This document shows, one piece after another, positions 23,286 through 35,902 of a stretch of DNA of 64,000 bases. Both the position numbers and the translations under genes were made by a program. The stretch is from Diphasiastrum complanatum (lineage: Eukaryota; Streptophyta; Lycopodiopsida; Lycopodiales; Lycopodiaceae). The stretch covers positions 64,134,671 through 64,198,670 of the forward strand of contig CM055101.1 in assembly GCA_029204225.1 (NCBI GenBank), given 5' to 3'. The notes under the pieces were generated by a model. The model did no database searches and had not been told where the DNA came from. It saw only the letters and a list, made by a program, of their open reading frames with translations. Position 1 is the stretch's first letter; each line of letters opens with the position of its first letter.

Positions 23286-25400
23286 TCTTTAGGCTGCATG
23301 GACTACCTACACTCCACAACACAAATGGCGTAGCTGAGCAAAAGAATCGCACACTACTGGAAGCTGCACGATCCATGACTGTCAACGCTCAATTACCCCA
23401 AAACTTTTGGGCAGAAGTAATTTCTACAACCTCCTATCTACAAAATTATTCCAGCACTAAGGCAGTCGATTCCAAGACACCATTTGAAGCTTACTATGGC
23501 TACAAACCAAGTCTGAAACACCTACATGTATTTGGATGTCTCTGATCTGAGAAAGAAATTAGATCCAGTAAGCTGTAAGTATATCTTTATCGACTATTCA
23601 ACATCACACAAGGCATATCGTATCTATGATGTTGATACAAGTCAGATCTCAGTCAGTCGTGATGTTGTCTTTCTTGAAAAAAAGTTTCATGATTTTAAGC
23701 AGAAACAGCCAATGTAGGAGTCTGTCGTAGCAGCTCCATTCTCCATCGATAGGCATCGACCTACGAATGTTCAAATTCAGGAGTTTGTCCCAATAGCTCC
23801 ATTTACCATCGATAGGCCTAGACCCACGATTGTTCAACCACAAGCTGAAGCTATTCCAGTCATTCACCCAGGAGAAACATCCAATCAAGCACCTACAGTT
23901 CGAAGGTTTGCAAAACAACGATAGCAACCTGATCGTTTTGTCCCTCAGACGTTCATCAGTCATGAAGAACTTGCCACTGTTGCAGAAGCACTGTCAATGC
24001 CCAATGCAGACGAATGGAAAGCTGCCATGAATGCTGAGTACCATTCCTTGATGAAGAACAAGACCTGAAGTCTTGTCAATCCTCCTACAGATATAAAATC
24101 TATTGACTCTAAATGGATCTTCAAGCTAAAGCTTAAGCCAGATGGATCAATATCCAAATGGAAAGCTCATTTAGTGCTTAAAGGTTTTGAGCAAGTCTAT
24201 GGAATAGATTACACTGACACCTTCAGTCCAGTGGTAAAGCATCAATCTATTCGCACCTTGCTGGCTATATCTGTTGCACATGATCTGGACATTCACCACA
24301 TGGACATCCAGACAACATTCCTTCACGAATATATACAAGGAAACATATTCATTTATCAACCAGAAGGTTATGTCATTCAAGGCAAGGAACATTTGGTATG
24401 CAAATTGCATAAGGCATTATATGGTCTTAAGCAAGCTCCCAAGGCCTGGTATGAAAAAATCAATCACTTCTTGTTGCAGCATAATTTCACTTCTTGCTCT
24501 GCAGACTCTAATGTGTATCTCAAATGCAAAGGGTCAAGCTATGTTGTAATAGCATTATATGTTGATGATTCCTTAATTATCAACAATTCAAATCAGTTAT
24601 CATAGGAAACCAGATCTTTGCTTTCATCAGAGTTTGATATGACTAATTTAGATCCAGTTCATTACCTTCTCAGTATGGAGATCAGCAGAGATCGTGCAAG
24701 CAGAAGGATCGCTATAAGCCAAGAATACTATTTAATCAATGTACTTCGCAGATATGGCATGGAGGATTGCAAGCCCATAGACACACCTATGGATCTAGGA
24801 TCTAAGCTGTCCAAAGACATGTGTCCCAAAACTCAAGCAGATCAACAAAAAATGTGCAGGTATCTTTATCAGTCCATCATAGGATCTATAATATATTGTA
24901 TGATCTGCACACAACCTGATCTAGCATATGCAGTAAGCACACTGTCTCAATACATGTCCAATTCAGGCTTACAACATTAGAAAGCTCTGCAAAGAGTACT
25001 GAAGTACATTCAAACTACGAAGTACTATGCTTTGAGCTATAATGGCAATATAGAAGCTACACTCACACTGACCACCTATTCAGATTTCGATTGGGCAGGA
25101 GATGTGGATACCAGAAAATCCACATCAGGTTATATTTGTTTCCTTGTAGGAGGACCCATTTCATGGAACAGTAGAAAGCAGAAATGCATTTCATTGTCCT
25201 CTACAGAATCCGAATATGTTGCAGCTACATCAGCAGTGAAGGAGATAATTTGGCTAAGGAGGCTGCTGCAGGATCTACAATTCCCACAGATCGGTCCAAC
25301 AATACTCCAGTGCAACAATCAGAGCTGCATAGTTCTATCTCTGAACCCATAAATTCATAATAAAATTAAGCATATAGAAGTTCAATTCCATTTTCTTTGA
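23286..25400 (+). pseudogene. Copia integrase end, reverse transcriptase and RNase H (copia-2B)
   Basis: It opens with a repeat of the integrase C-terminal half (NTNGVAEQKNRTLLEAARSM, LPQNFWAEV, LKHLHVFGCL) already present in copia-2A, and the DVVFLEKKFHDF hinge follows. RT starts near 24105 (KSIDSKWIFKLKLKPDGS, K-HLVLKGFEQVYGIDYTDT), then MDIQTTFLHEYIQGNIFIYQ, KALYGLKQAPKAW and VVIALYVDDSLI: the YVDD catalytic motif is intact. Then come HYLLSMEISRDRAS, YCMICTQPDLAYAVSTLSQY, and RNase H with YSDFDWAGDVDTRKSTSGY and SLSSTESEYVAATSAVKEI. Stops at about 24603 and 24978 and frame breaks near 23545 and 23710 make it inactive as it stands. Confidence 0.9.
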
Positions 25401-25563
25401 GAGAAAGTTCAGAATAAAGATGTTGTACTAAGTTACTATCATACAAATAGTATGTTGGCTAATATTTTGACAAAGCCATTGTCTAGATATAAACATTCTA
25501 CTTTAATAGATATGATAAATCTCAATTGTAGTTCAGATTCATAGTAGTTAGCTTAAGGAGGAA
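25401..25563 (+). other. Copia 3' end with polypurine tract
   Basis: The last pol codons (TKPLSRYKHSTLIDMINL) end near 25530; GCTTAAGGAGGAA at 25551-25563 is the polypurine tract directly before the LTR start TGTTGGAATT. Confidence 0.75.
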
Positions 25564-26522
<959 letters not shown>

Positions 26523-26639
26523 ATTATAAGAGAAATGTATGGGTATCTATGACGTCTAAATTGATTTTAAATTCTCTTCATATCAGATTATCAATATTAG
26601 GAAGATTGCATGGTTGTCACAGATGCCTAATCGTTTCTT

Positions 26640-27297
26640 GCAATCTCTCTTGCTGCCAAGGCTGAATGGTCCGGTAACCTCAATAAATTAACGGTCGAGA
26701 GTCTCATTGCACTTTTGGCATCAGAAAATAACAAAAGTCATCCATTTTGGATTGTTAAAGTGATTGGCTTCATTCAGAGCGACGACACCAAGATTGTACG
26801 TGTGCACTGAATGTGTACTGTTTCAACAAATGCTTTCTTGAGAATGTTAGAAATGTTACAATTAGATCCAAAGGGCAAGGGGAAGCATTCAACAAAGAAT
26901 CAACCAAGAGTCGATGACATCAATCTTGGAGATGTGGATGTACTTGCATTTAATTTTGAGTTGACAATGATGAATCATTTACAAAAGTCAACAAGATATA
27001 TTTTGCAAAAATGTCTTGGATCAAGTGCACAACCATCATTTTTGACTTGGCTTCAACGTAGCAAAGCCACATTACAAACTTTTCTCTCAACATTGGAGGC
27101 CGATTCGAATGAGAATTTGCCAATAGACTCTAATGAGGAAGATGGATTGTCAACTTCTTCAGCTGAAAAAGAAAGTCTTGATAATATTTCAAGCACTGAG
27201 TTGAGAGGACTTAGTGAAATTTTTATGGAATTTGAATTGTTAAAAAAATATATACCTAATTTATTCTCAATGTTTTCAATATTTGTGGATTTATTGT
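26640..27297 (+). pseudogene. C-terminal part of a second DUF7869-like gene copy
   Basis: The plus-strand reading has LASENNKSHPFWIVKVIGFI followed by KIVRVHW, a stop, then ORF 26811-27299 with LQLDPKGKGKHSTKNQPRVD, DVDVLAFNFELTMMNHLQKS, KATLQTFLSTLEADSNENLP and SAEKESLDNISSTELRGLSE. These are near identical to the minus-strand ORF at 18861-18400 (KNQPRVDNVNLQDVDVL, NENLPIDSNEEDG, SLDNISST-LRGL). Only the C-terminal third is present. The two copies are inverted with respect to each other and flank the copia-2 composite. The function of this segment is unknown. Confidence 0.6.
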
Positions 27298-27446
27298 AAC
27301 TGGCTTCAGATGTATTTTGTGGGTTGTTTTCATAAAAGTCGATTTAGACTTTCAAAACACCGTAAATGTTTTGTATATTTTGCATATTTTGAACATTTTA
27401 ATTTTCAGGATTTTATTAAAAAAAAATTATTATTTTTACATTTTAC

Positions 27447-27450
<4 letters not shown>

Positions 27451-27481
<31 letters not shown>
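27451..27481. repeat. Poly(T) tract
   Basis: 31 uninterrupted T residues follow the DUF7869-like 3' fragment. On the minus strand it would be a poly(A) run, but no retroposed gene could be recognised to its left in that orientation. Confidence 0.9.
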
Positions 27482-27483
<2 letters not shown>

Positions 27484-28290
27484 AAAAGAGCATATTGTTT
27501 GCCAAAAACATTTGCGGTTTTCAAAATAAATTTCATGAAAAAACGTGTTTTTGGCAAAAAAAATTAAAAAATTAAAAAGTTCCATGTTTTTAGGATATTG
27601 TTCCATTTCAAAAGATTTCAAGTTATTATTTCTAAGAGTTTAGATTTTGTCTTCTAGACAAACGTGGACGTCTAATTTTTGCTTGATGATCATAGGTGAA
27701 ATATATTGTTGGATAGTACTTTTGGAAATAGTTTTGTTTATTAGATATAGACATTTTGGTTATGCAATGTAGTTTTGTGAAAATTGTCAGCTATTTTTTG
27801 TTCAACAAAAAGGTTTACTTTTGCCATTTTTAACATAAGGATTTTGTAAGCGCTTTTTCATAATATGCTAAGAAATCAGTTGTACTTTGTAATTGGACAT
27901 TTGGGTACATACTTACATTTAAACTTTAGATTTATCATTATTATCATTATTACATTTTGGGTGTTGTTCATCATGTACTTCATTAACCAGGAGTTGTTCT
28001 CAATCATTCTCACCTTCAACAAGATGAAAAACTGCATGGCACATTTGTCAATTGTAATATAGTGAAGATGTGTGGCAGTGCATGAGATTATTTTAAAGAT
28101 ATGACATTGCTTGAAAATGTTTCATATCATTGAAATATTACAGGCGATGCAACAACCAAATAATTGAGAATGTGTATGAATGGTTTGATACCAATTCATA
28201 ACTCATCAGGAGTAACATCTTTAAGTGCTATAGTTACACATATGTTTGGAATATAAGTTGATTTGAAAATAGCTCCAGCCTAGGAAGAAT
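27482..28290. other. AT-rich stretch without a recognisable gene
   Basis: Very AT-rich with many short ORFs and no domain on either strand. Nothing supportable was seen. Confidence 0.4.
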
Positions 28291-29080
28291 TAGATAAACA
28301 AGAAAAAGATAACACTGATCTAGAACACTCCATAAGAGTTCGATCAGCCCCATTTTGTTGAGGTGAATAACTCATTGTGAACAATTGTAAAAAACCATTG
28401 GTTTGCCATAGTCTTTGAATTCATTTAACATGAACTCTCCATCTCCATCAATCATGAGAATCTTAATCTTTCAAAAAACTTGTGTTCTAGCATATCTCTT
28501 AAACTAGTTAAAACAACTAGTGACTTCAGACCTTTACTTAACAAACATTTCTAGAAAAGTCATCAATGAATAATAAAATATTTGGCTCCCCCTTGAAAAA
28601 CGTTTGCATAGGACCACATAAACCACAATCAATAATGTCTAGAAGACCTTTAGGCTTAGAAATATTGATTGGCTTGAAAGATGATCTTGAATGCTTACTT
28701 AAAATGTAGCTCTCACAAATTGTAGAACTTGATAACAAAAAATCAAAATCATGACCATGTGATTGCTCTTCATAAGTTAAATACTCTCCAAATTAAGTTG
28801 TCTTAATCTATAATGGCAAAAAGCATTTTTATCATCTAAAATTGACACATTAAGACTTCATTCTTGTCGAAATAACAATGACTCAATTACCTTGTCTTAA
28901 ATAACCCTAAAGCAAGAATATAATTATTTTCATTGAAAATCACATATTGATTAAAATCAAATGTCACCTTATGACAAAGATCTACAATTCGATTGATAAA
29001 AAACAAGCTTTGCGTTAATTAGAAACATATAACACATCTAGAATCAATAACACCCTAAATCCAAATACCATGAACCTCAA
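28291..29080 (-). pseudogene. Copia pre-integrase and integrase relic
   Basis: The minus strand reads SSSTICESYILSKHSRSSFK, DIIDCGLCGPMQTFFKGE and ILLFIDDFSR (28738-28560), the copia pre-integrase zinc region and start of the integrase core. Further on are MIDGDGEFMLNEF (about 28455-28420; normally a D-GGEF motif) and YSPQQNGADRT (about 28360). The part from 28760 to 29080 holds a decayed pre-integrase segment with many stops. It is a short, old fragment of a different copia lineage from copia-2 and copia-3. Confidence 0.75.
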
Positions 29081-32000
29081 CCATGATTCTCTTCATGTCC
29101 TATTTTTGCAATTAGTATCATTATGATATGTAAAACTACATTAACTACTTGTTGATTCTTCTTCTTTTTAGGTCTGTAATGTTTTATTGGCATGCCAATT
29201 CTTCTCGTGATAATAGATAGCAAGGCAAAATTAATTGTCATCAAAATTGTAATTATTCACGTCTTAGTAAAAAATTCATTTATTCTAAGTTGGTTTTGGA
29301 GAAGTAACTTTGGACAAGAGGAACTACACTTTCCCTCCATTAAAGTTCTACTAATTCACAAAATTTTCATGATGAAAAAACCTTGAAATTGTACTCCAAG
29401 AGGAATGACAATTTATAAGTTATCAACTTCTAAAAGGAGTGAGTTAGCAGCTCAACTAAATTATTCTATGTGCCTTTTTATGTTTCTTCACAAATTCTTC
29501 AAAAGGTTTAAATACTAATTTTTTCAATATTAGAAGATAATGTGAAGACCGACATTAAAGAATTATTCTATATCACATTAAAGAATTATTCTATATTCAC
29601 TTAAATGGCTACCAAGCATCTATAAAAGTAAAGTCGTAGAAGAATTTTATGTGAAATATGGCTGATGATAATTCCAAGATAAAAATTTAACAAGCTACAA
29701 AAGCTTGTTTAGGTGAGTTAAGCGCATCAATTTCAAGATTTTGAAAGGAGAATAATGTCCAACGACAATTTGAAAATAGAAGAAACAATCACTAATATTA
29801 ATTCTAGAAATTTTTTGGAAAAATAAGATTTGGCAATTGACAAATAATAGACATAAGAATCCTCAATGTGGTGTAGTTTTATTTTCTAAGGCCCAATAAA
29901 ACAACTTTCTGGTTATGTACAACTTTTGCACTCTAAGTTGCGTACATTTGACATAACTTGGTTTTGAACCCGAGGGCTCTCAAATGTCCCATGTCCATGC
30001 ATAGTTAGAATTTGACCCATGGTTTTCAATGCTGCAAGTTACTAACCAACTCCACTACCACGAAGGTGATGATTAACATGACTAGAGAAGTTCGAAAGGG
30101 AAAGTTTGAAACATTGAGATATGACCTTTTCGTGACCATTAGACCACGACCACGTAAGTTAATTGAGTAGGTTCGGACACAATTGTGGAGATCAAGCTTC
30201 GTGATAAAATGGGACACACTTGGGCTATAATGCAAGGATAAGGAAAGAGCCACTCACAAAAGGTTATGCAAGTGCATGCATCTAACGAAAGAAAAAGAAG
30301 TCTCACATGACAAAGGATGATATGGGTTTGTTTGACCATTGTAGTAGAAACTAATAGGAATATTGTCAGAGAGAAAATAGTACACATGGATGCTTGGCAA
30401 TGTTGCATGCAAGTGCAAAAATGTTTATATGGTGAGAGTGAATTTCCACTTGCAAGAACATTTGCACATTCTTTCACCCATGGTGATGAGGTTGCAAATC
30501 TATGTTCTCCCTTACATGACTATACCTAATATGCTCATAGATTGAATGAATGTAGACTTGTGTATTTTGCTCATAGCTTGAATGAATGGAGACTTGTGTT
30601 CTTTCCAAATATGCTTCTAGAGCAAATGGAGATGTTTTGCCACATGTTTGTTGAGCTCTTTTTGTGAGCCAAGTTGATTGACCTACTTTTACTTGTTCAC
30701 GTGCAAGCATTTGTGGATAAGTCAGGGAAGCATTATTGGATTAGGGGTTTTTGGCGAAGACCAAGAAGAATAATTGTGAGTTGCACTTCAAAAAAAAACT
30801 TACTTTGAATGCACTATGGAAGGGAGTCGTGAGAGAAGGCTAGTCTTGGAAAGAGATACAAGCCTAAAATTGCATTACAAACTCAAAAGACCAGCAAGAA
30901 AAGAACTAGGTTAGCCTCCAACAAAGCTTTTTCTGGAACCCTTCCTTTCTTGCCAAAAAGTGTGAACAATACACACACGGATAGGGCTGTTGCAAACACC
31001 CTACAAATGGTAATATGCTGTCCAATTTTCAGCCTCGGAATGTGATCGGATCATCACAAAAAATTAGCGCCTTCTTCCACACCTGGAAACAAGCAAAAAG
31101 AAGCGGATCTTCACTTTGTAAAATCAGCAAGGGTGCTGATTTTTCAACCAAATCAGAAGATAAAAATTGCTTGTAGATGGGCGCCCTCCTGCAAAGGCCT
31201 CTCAAGTTTATTTTGATCAATCGTTGCAATAGGAAAAGCGTAAATAACCATCAAAAGAGAGAAGAAAATGTGCTGATTTTAGTATGTAAATTGTCAACAA
31301 CAAAGAAGTTGCATGCTAGGTAAAAAGAATTGTAGGTATAGAGGACTCAAGTGGAATTTGGAAAACCAGTGGGATCGAAGATTCAGGACTGCCAAAGCAA
31401 AGGAGAAGGCCCCTCGAAAGATTTGGTTGATACACAAGTTTGGACAGCATGTTCCACCTATCCACAGTGATCTGCTAAGAGAAGATTCTTGCTGAAAATT
31501 TTACATCCAGCCACTTTGGCTTCGAGAAGACCCACCCATAAAAGCCTCTTCTCAAAGACCAAGAGTTCCGAACCAAGGACATAACTTGCCAAGACTAAAA
31601 TAGGCTACAAGCTGAAAATTCAGCACATAAAAGTGTTTGAGAAGTTGACTTTTGAATATGCCTTTTGAGTTTAATTGTGCATGTGGCTTTGGTTGGATTT
31701 AATATAGCATCCTAGAATAGCTTGCCATATGTGGGGTTTTATGACAATGTGCGCATAGTCTCCTATTCCATGCCCATGTTTTGAAACTATTGGAAATGTT
31801 TGATACATTGATTTGAATATATGTTTGCTTGTGGCTATGCGAGCCCATTACATTCCAGTCCATCCACAAGTATAGGGTTTCTGTTAAGGGTAAGTTGCAC
31901 ATGTAAGTATGCCAATTGGATACTAAATGCAAGCAACTGCTTGAAAATCTTCTTATAAAAGTGGATCTGATCTAAAAGTTAAACATAAACCCAATTTTGG

Positions 32001-32850
32001 TACTGTTTTTCACCCAAGCTAAATAGAATATGCTACCTTGTTAGTCTACTAAGAAACTAATCCGTCCAGCTTTGATTTTACCTGTTATGATCATATTTAG
32101 AGCTGTCAAAGGATAAACTTATAGTCATCATTATGCTATTACAAGAGCCTCTTTGTTCCATAAGGAAAAACTCATTATGGTCCATGAGATGCACACTTGA
32201 TTATCTTCAGCGATTGAATGGACTTTCAATCAACTGAAATAGCAGTTATAGTCTTCATAATTGTAATCATGACTATGAACAATTTCTCCTCAAAAATGCA
32301 TTCTTGCTGCAGAAGTAAACTAAACTTTGTTCTATGAGCTGAACATAATCTCCCCAAGCAATCGAGAAATTTCCAATCACTACAATGGTCCAAATCAAGA
32401 CCAAGGAACAAACTCTTCATCTTAAATTTGTGCTGAAGAATAAGGCCATGTCAATAAATAATCTAGACATTTGAGACATTGAAAGCAAACTTTTCCTAGC
32501 TTGAGACAGCATCATATCTATTCTGTAAATGTTAGCTGCACTTGCAGGATGATAAATAAAACTTTCGCTACTGTCTCAACCCTCAACGAGCTTTACCATG
32601 GAACTGCCAAAAAACACATATGACTAAGGATGAAGTTTTGGATCAAACAGAGGAAAACTATGCTCAAATGACAACAAGGATCTTAAAACCACATAAAATG
32701 CAATGAGTACGGTAGGAAACTATGAATATTGGAGATGAACTTTACCCAAATGGGTTTCCCTTGATGCTGAGGAGCTCAATATTAAACTGCAACGCAAGTC
32801 CACAACAAGCAGGTAAAACTACCACAATATTGGGACATTATTTTTATCCT
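29081..32850. other. Intergenic or intronic stretch without a supported gene
   Basis: Read on both strands. No domain, splice-consistent exon pair, structural RNA or LTR pair could be supported. A weak tRNA-like A-box/B-box pair on the minus strand at about 29950-30066 is listed separately. Base composition is moderately AT-rich and non-repetitive. Confidence 0.4.
29950..30066 (-). mobile_element. Possible tRNA-derived SINE (weak)
   Basis: On the minus strand GTGGTAGTGGAGTTGGTTAG resembles a tRNA box A and, about 75 bp on, CGGGTTCAAAACC resembles box B. No clear target duplication or tail was found. Plausible only. Confidence 0.25.
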
Positions 32851-32856
32851 AGTTTG

Positions 32857-32994
32857 TTATTCATTATATGATTGTTTAGCATTGTCTTTGTCATTGTTAT
32901 GTCTACCAAATGGAAAAAACCAGAAAGAAAAACCCATTGCAGCAAAGCCTCCAAGAAGCCATCTTTGACCATTCACTGGAAACGTTTCAACTTG
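32857..32994 (-). CDS. Candidate terminal exon of an unrecognised membrane protein
   Basis: Minus-strand CATGTCCAACCTTTTCAG is a good 3' splice site. The open frame after it encodes 45 residues and a stop: QVETFPVNGQRWLLGGFAAM, then GFSFWFFPFGRHNNDKDNA and so on. The middle (WLLGGFAAMGFSFWFFPF) would be a single membrane segment and the tail is charged and polar. No upstream exon was identified, and I do not recognise the protein. The ORF caller extends it further upstream through the pyrimidine tract, which looks intronic. It is on the same strand as the FKBP exons 7 kb upstream but does not match an FKBP C-terminus. Confidence 0.3.
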   Translation of the reverse strand, partial: QVETFPVNGQRWLLGGFAAMGFSFWFFPFGRHNNDKDNAKQSYNE

Positions 32995-33838
32995 CTGAAA
33001 AGGTTGGACATGCAAAAAGTACAAAAATTTCAAGGATGAGATTAATCTAAGAAAAGTTATTAACGAATCACGATTATGTATGCAAAAGATGTTCAAGTCT
33101 ATTATGATTGAAAAGGTCATTCTTGTTCAGTTTTGATAGTAATAAGACCCATCGAAAGTAGCAAAAGGATAGAAGTTATACTCTGAGCTCTGTTCAATGT
33201 GTTGGAGAGTTCAAAAAATGATTTGTGCTCTGGAACTCGTATCCTTCATAACCATCATTCATACAACGGATCAGGTGACTAGAAACTTTCCAAACCAGAC
33301 TTGTTGAGATGCATGTCAGGAAATCATGCACTTTGGTTGACCTTTTATGGATCCTATTTAGCTTGATTGATTAATTCGGGTAATATTTCTGGCGATATTC
33401 ATGTTTCGCAAGTTAAAAGAGCCAATTGGCATAACATCAAAGTAACAACTATTCTTTCTCATGGCTAAGAAAGTGCTTCACATCCTGAAGTCTAATTATC
33501 AACCTCATGAAAGAGACAGAAAAGCTCCCACACCCCAAAGCTTTTGCCACCACTTAGGTGTAGAGTGGCCATGAAGAAATAGATCAACTCCTTCAGTTGG
33601 CAAGCCATCTCTTTCAAGTTTGTCTCAAATTACTTTCCATATCATTTTGTGGTCAATATTCAAGGGCATATCCTGGATAATTCTTCGTTAATGTTCTACT
33701 TTGATCAACAAGTACAAAATTCATAAAGGGTAGTAGTTAGTAGGTGAGCCTCAAGTGATGGGCAAAGCAACGATCTCTTATAAAATTTTTACCTCAATAT
33801 CATGCCTTGATTAAGTTACAAAATAGTTGGTCTTTATC
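32995..33838. other. Stretch without a supported gene
   Basis: Nothing firm on either strand. A minus-strand reading around 33520-33640 (LPTEGVDLFLHGHSTPKWWQ) looks somewhat protein-like but lacks splice or domain support. Confidence 0.35.
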
Positions 33839-34190
33839 GTCAAAAAAAAATAAAAAAAATACAGGCACTTGCCCCCGATGTCCCACATCCCCAAAGCGAA
33901 ATAAAAGAAATTTATGGCCCCTACCCCCCCCCCCCCAGAATTAATTATCAGAGGGTGTCTGGCACCCACCTGCCCCCTCCTGTTAAAAAATAGGAAAACG
34001 GTACCCAAAAAAATTTGCAACAAACCTAACCACTGCCCCCATGCCTCCCATGTCTGGTATCTCTGTAGTCGGACACGAAAGAGCAACAATTTATATTTTT
34101 TGAGTCTCCAAAACTCTATCTTGTGCCCTCGCTATCTCTCTCTCCCTGACGAATCTATATTATACTATTATATAAATACAGGTAAACGAC
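33839..34190. mobile_element. Left flank of hAT copy 1
   Basis: The stretch from the A-rich run and ATACAGGCACTTGCCCCC to TTTGCAACAAACCTAACCAC recurs at 49622-49815 (ATACAGGCACCTGCC ... TTTGCAACAGACCTAACCAC). In both cases it is followed by a GATGAAC-TCAA-A-CTTACTAATTA motif and hAT sequence. It is therefore taken as the left end of a hAT family member. A 13-C run is at 33928. Confidence 0.5.
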
Positions 34191-34356
34191 GCGCTCCCCG
34201 GATGAACCTCAACAACTTACTAATTACTTATGCTCCACAATGTCATTCAACACATGGAAGTTCAAGACCTACACAGTACCATGGCCTATGTGATGAGATA
34301 GGTATAGGGTTTTGGGAGGTACAACGTCACATGGGCAACAAATCGGGGCAGGTACA

Positions 34357-34650
34357 ATGTCACATGGGCACTGTGAGGGAGCAGACCACGGGCCCAATCG
34401 GAGTGCAACACGTAGGGGAGCTACACATGGGGGCAGGTACAGTAGCACATGGGCACTGTGGGGGAGCAGACCACGGGCCAATCGGAGTGCAGCACGTGGG
34501 GGAGCTACACATGGGGGCAGGTACAGTAGCACATGGGCATTGTGGGGGAGCAGACCACGGGCCCAATCAGAGTGCAACACGTGGGGGAGCTACACATGGG
34601 GGCAGGCACAGTAGCACATGGGCACTGTGGGGGAGCAGGCCACGGAGGGA
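34357..34650. repeat. 84-bp tandem repeat array (hAT copy 1)
   Basis: Units starting near 34357, 34441, 34525 and 34610 share AGTAGCACATGGGCACTGTG, GGGGGAGCAGACCACGGGCC and GGAGCTACACATGGGGGCAG. The period is 84-85 bp with about 3.5 copies. Because 84 is a multiple of three, several frames stay open through the array on both strands; none has independent coding support. The same unit occurs at 53290-53560. Confidence 0.9.
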
Positions 34651-34800
34651 TCATGAACAACTGCACATGGGGAAACAGGCTGTGGTGTTAAATAGGCACT
34701 CACAAGGCCATCGTGAGAGGCTTTTTCAGAGACTGTGAGAGAGCCAGTGAGAGGCTGTGAGAGGCTGTGAGAGTCAGTTTGAGAAATCGGATGTCGTGAG

Positions 34801-35168
34801 ATGGCGGAGCGCATACCACCAAAGCCCGAGGGCGAAGCTAGGAGGAAGCTCGAGGAAGATGTCCGAAGGCAAAACGAAAGGCATCGGAAGCAAGAGGCAG
34901 ACATTGTAGAGATGTTGCGATAGACTCGGCAAAGAAATCCGGAACCGGAGCCACCCGCACCCGCTGTGGCCCCTGCCCCCGCTGTCGAGCTGGATTTGGA
35001 TGAGCAGATTGGAATGAACTTCACACGACGACAGCTCATCATGGCCAGGGAAAGGGCGGCCCGCTGTCGGGCTAACCAGGAGGCAGCTCGGGCTAACTGG
35101 GAGGCAGAGCGAGAGCGACAGAACAATGCACTTGACGAGGGCGAGGAGTCAGTGGAGGATCCATAGGA
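34801..35168 (+). pseudogene. Small Arg/Glu-rich ORF associated with hAT elements, copy 1
   Basis: ATG at 34801 opens a 122-codon frame to TAG at 35166. Residues about 1-40 are charged and helical (EGEARRKLEEDVRR, RHRKQEADIVEML), then a Pro/Ala linker (PAPAVAPAPAVELDLDEQIG), then a basic Ala/Arg helix (TRRQLIMARERAARCRANQE) and an acidic end (DEGEESVEDP). One internal TAG (about 34921) replaces a CAG found in the second copy at 53734-54094. It lies on the strand opposite the hAT transposase, between the 84-bp array and the transposase 3' end, in both copies. Function unknown; a helical DNA- or RNA-binding protein is only a guess. Confidence 0.55.
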
Positions 35169-35632
35169 CTGTTTAGAATAGATGGGGTCTAGTCGTATGT
35201 GGCTGACTGTTGTTATGTAATTTTCGGCAATAGATGAGGCAGCATTTATTGTCTAACATAGGGTAAAGAATAGCCCCAGCCGTATATGGCGGGAATACGT
35301 ATTGTTATTTTGATACATCTGATGAATTAATGTACGGTGTGTATTTTGTGCAACGCGTGCCTGGTGTATTGCAATGTAATGTATGTGTTTATGAAATGCT
35401 ATCAGGGGGGGTGTATTTCTGTGAAGTGCATCTGCTATCAATCTGCTCTCAATTTTTGTGTAACTGTGTATGATGATTATGGCTGTTGGGGTTTACTGCT
35501 TAGGGTCCAATGATTGGACATGATGCATATGATCTGAGAGACATATGCGCTTGTGTACCACAATAGCTCAAGCATTTACAGTTTTCATACTACGTCCGCT
35601 CTCACTCTCTCTCTCTCACTCTCTCTCTCTCA

Positions 35633-35718
<86 letters not shown>

Positions 35719-35902
35719 GCACAGAGCAAGCCACTTCTAACCAACCATAAAAATTGCAGAATTCAAACCATTTCTAACTAGCCATTCAAATTTCACATAC
35801 CTAACCATTTCTAAACAACCACGATAAATTGGCCATGACACGAATAGATTGTAAAAAAATATACACATCTGTTCTGATGCCAATGTTAAAATGTGTACAA
35901 GC
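35169..35902 (-). mobile_element. 3' non-coding part of hAT copy 1
   Basis: The first part (to about 35440) matches 54100-54370 downstream of the second small ORF. The second part (35460-35900, with GACATGATGCATATG, the CT repeat, then CAACCACGATAAATT-GCCATGACAC) matches 50330-50755 beyond the stop of the intact-looking hAT transposase. So this is the region 3' of a minus-strand transposase gene whose coding part is deleted here. Confidence 0.6.
35588..35712. repeat. (CT)n microsatellite
   Basis: About 125 bp of CT units with a few CA interruptions near the start. It sits at the same relative place as the CT repeat at 50512 in hAT copy 2, so it belongs to the ancestral element. Confidence 0.95.

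Noticed and set aside
27421-27481. Poly(T) as the tail of a retroposed gene
   Set aside because: No gene-like sequence in the required orientation and no target duplication could be found.
33914-34738. Plus-strand ORF of 274 aa over the 84-bp array
   Set aside because: It is a product of the repeat period and composition; no domain, and the opposite strand has equally long frames.
35545-35781. LSLSLS / ERERER ORFs over CT and GA microsatellites
   Set aside because: Dipeptide repeats dictated by the dinucleotide repeat; the same applies at 36646-36906, 41160-41369, 48673-48978 and 50455-50739.
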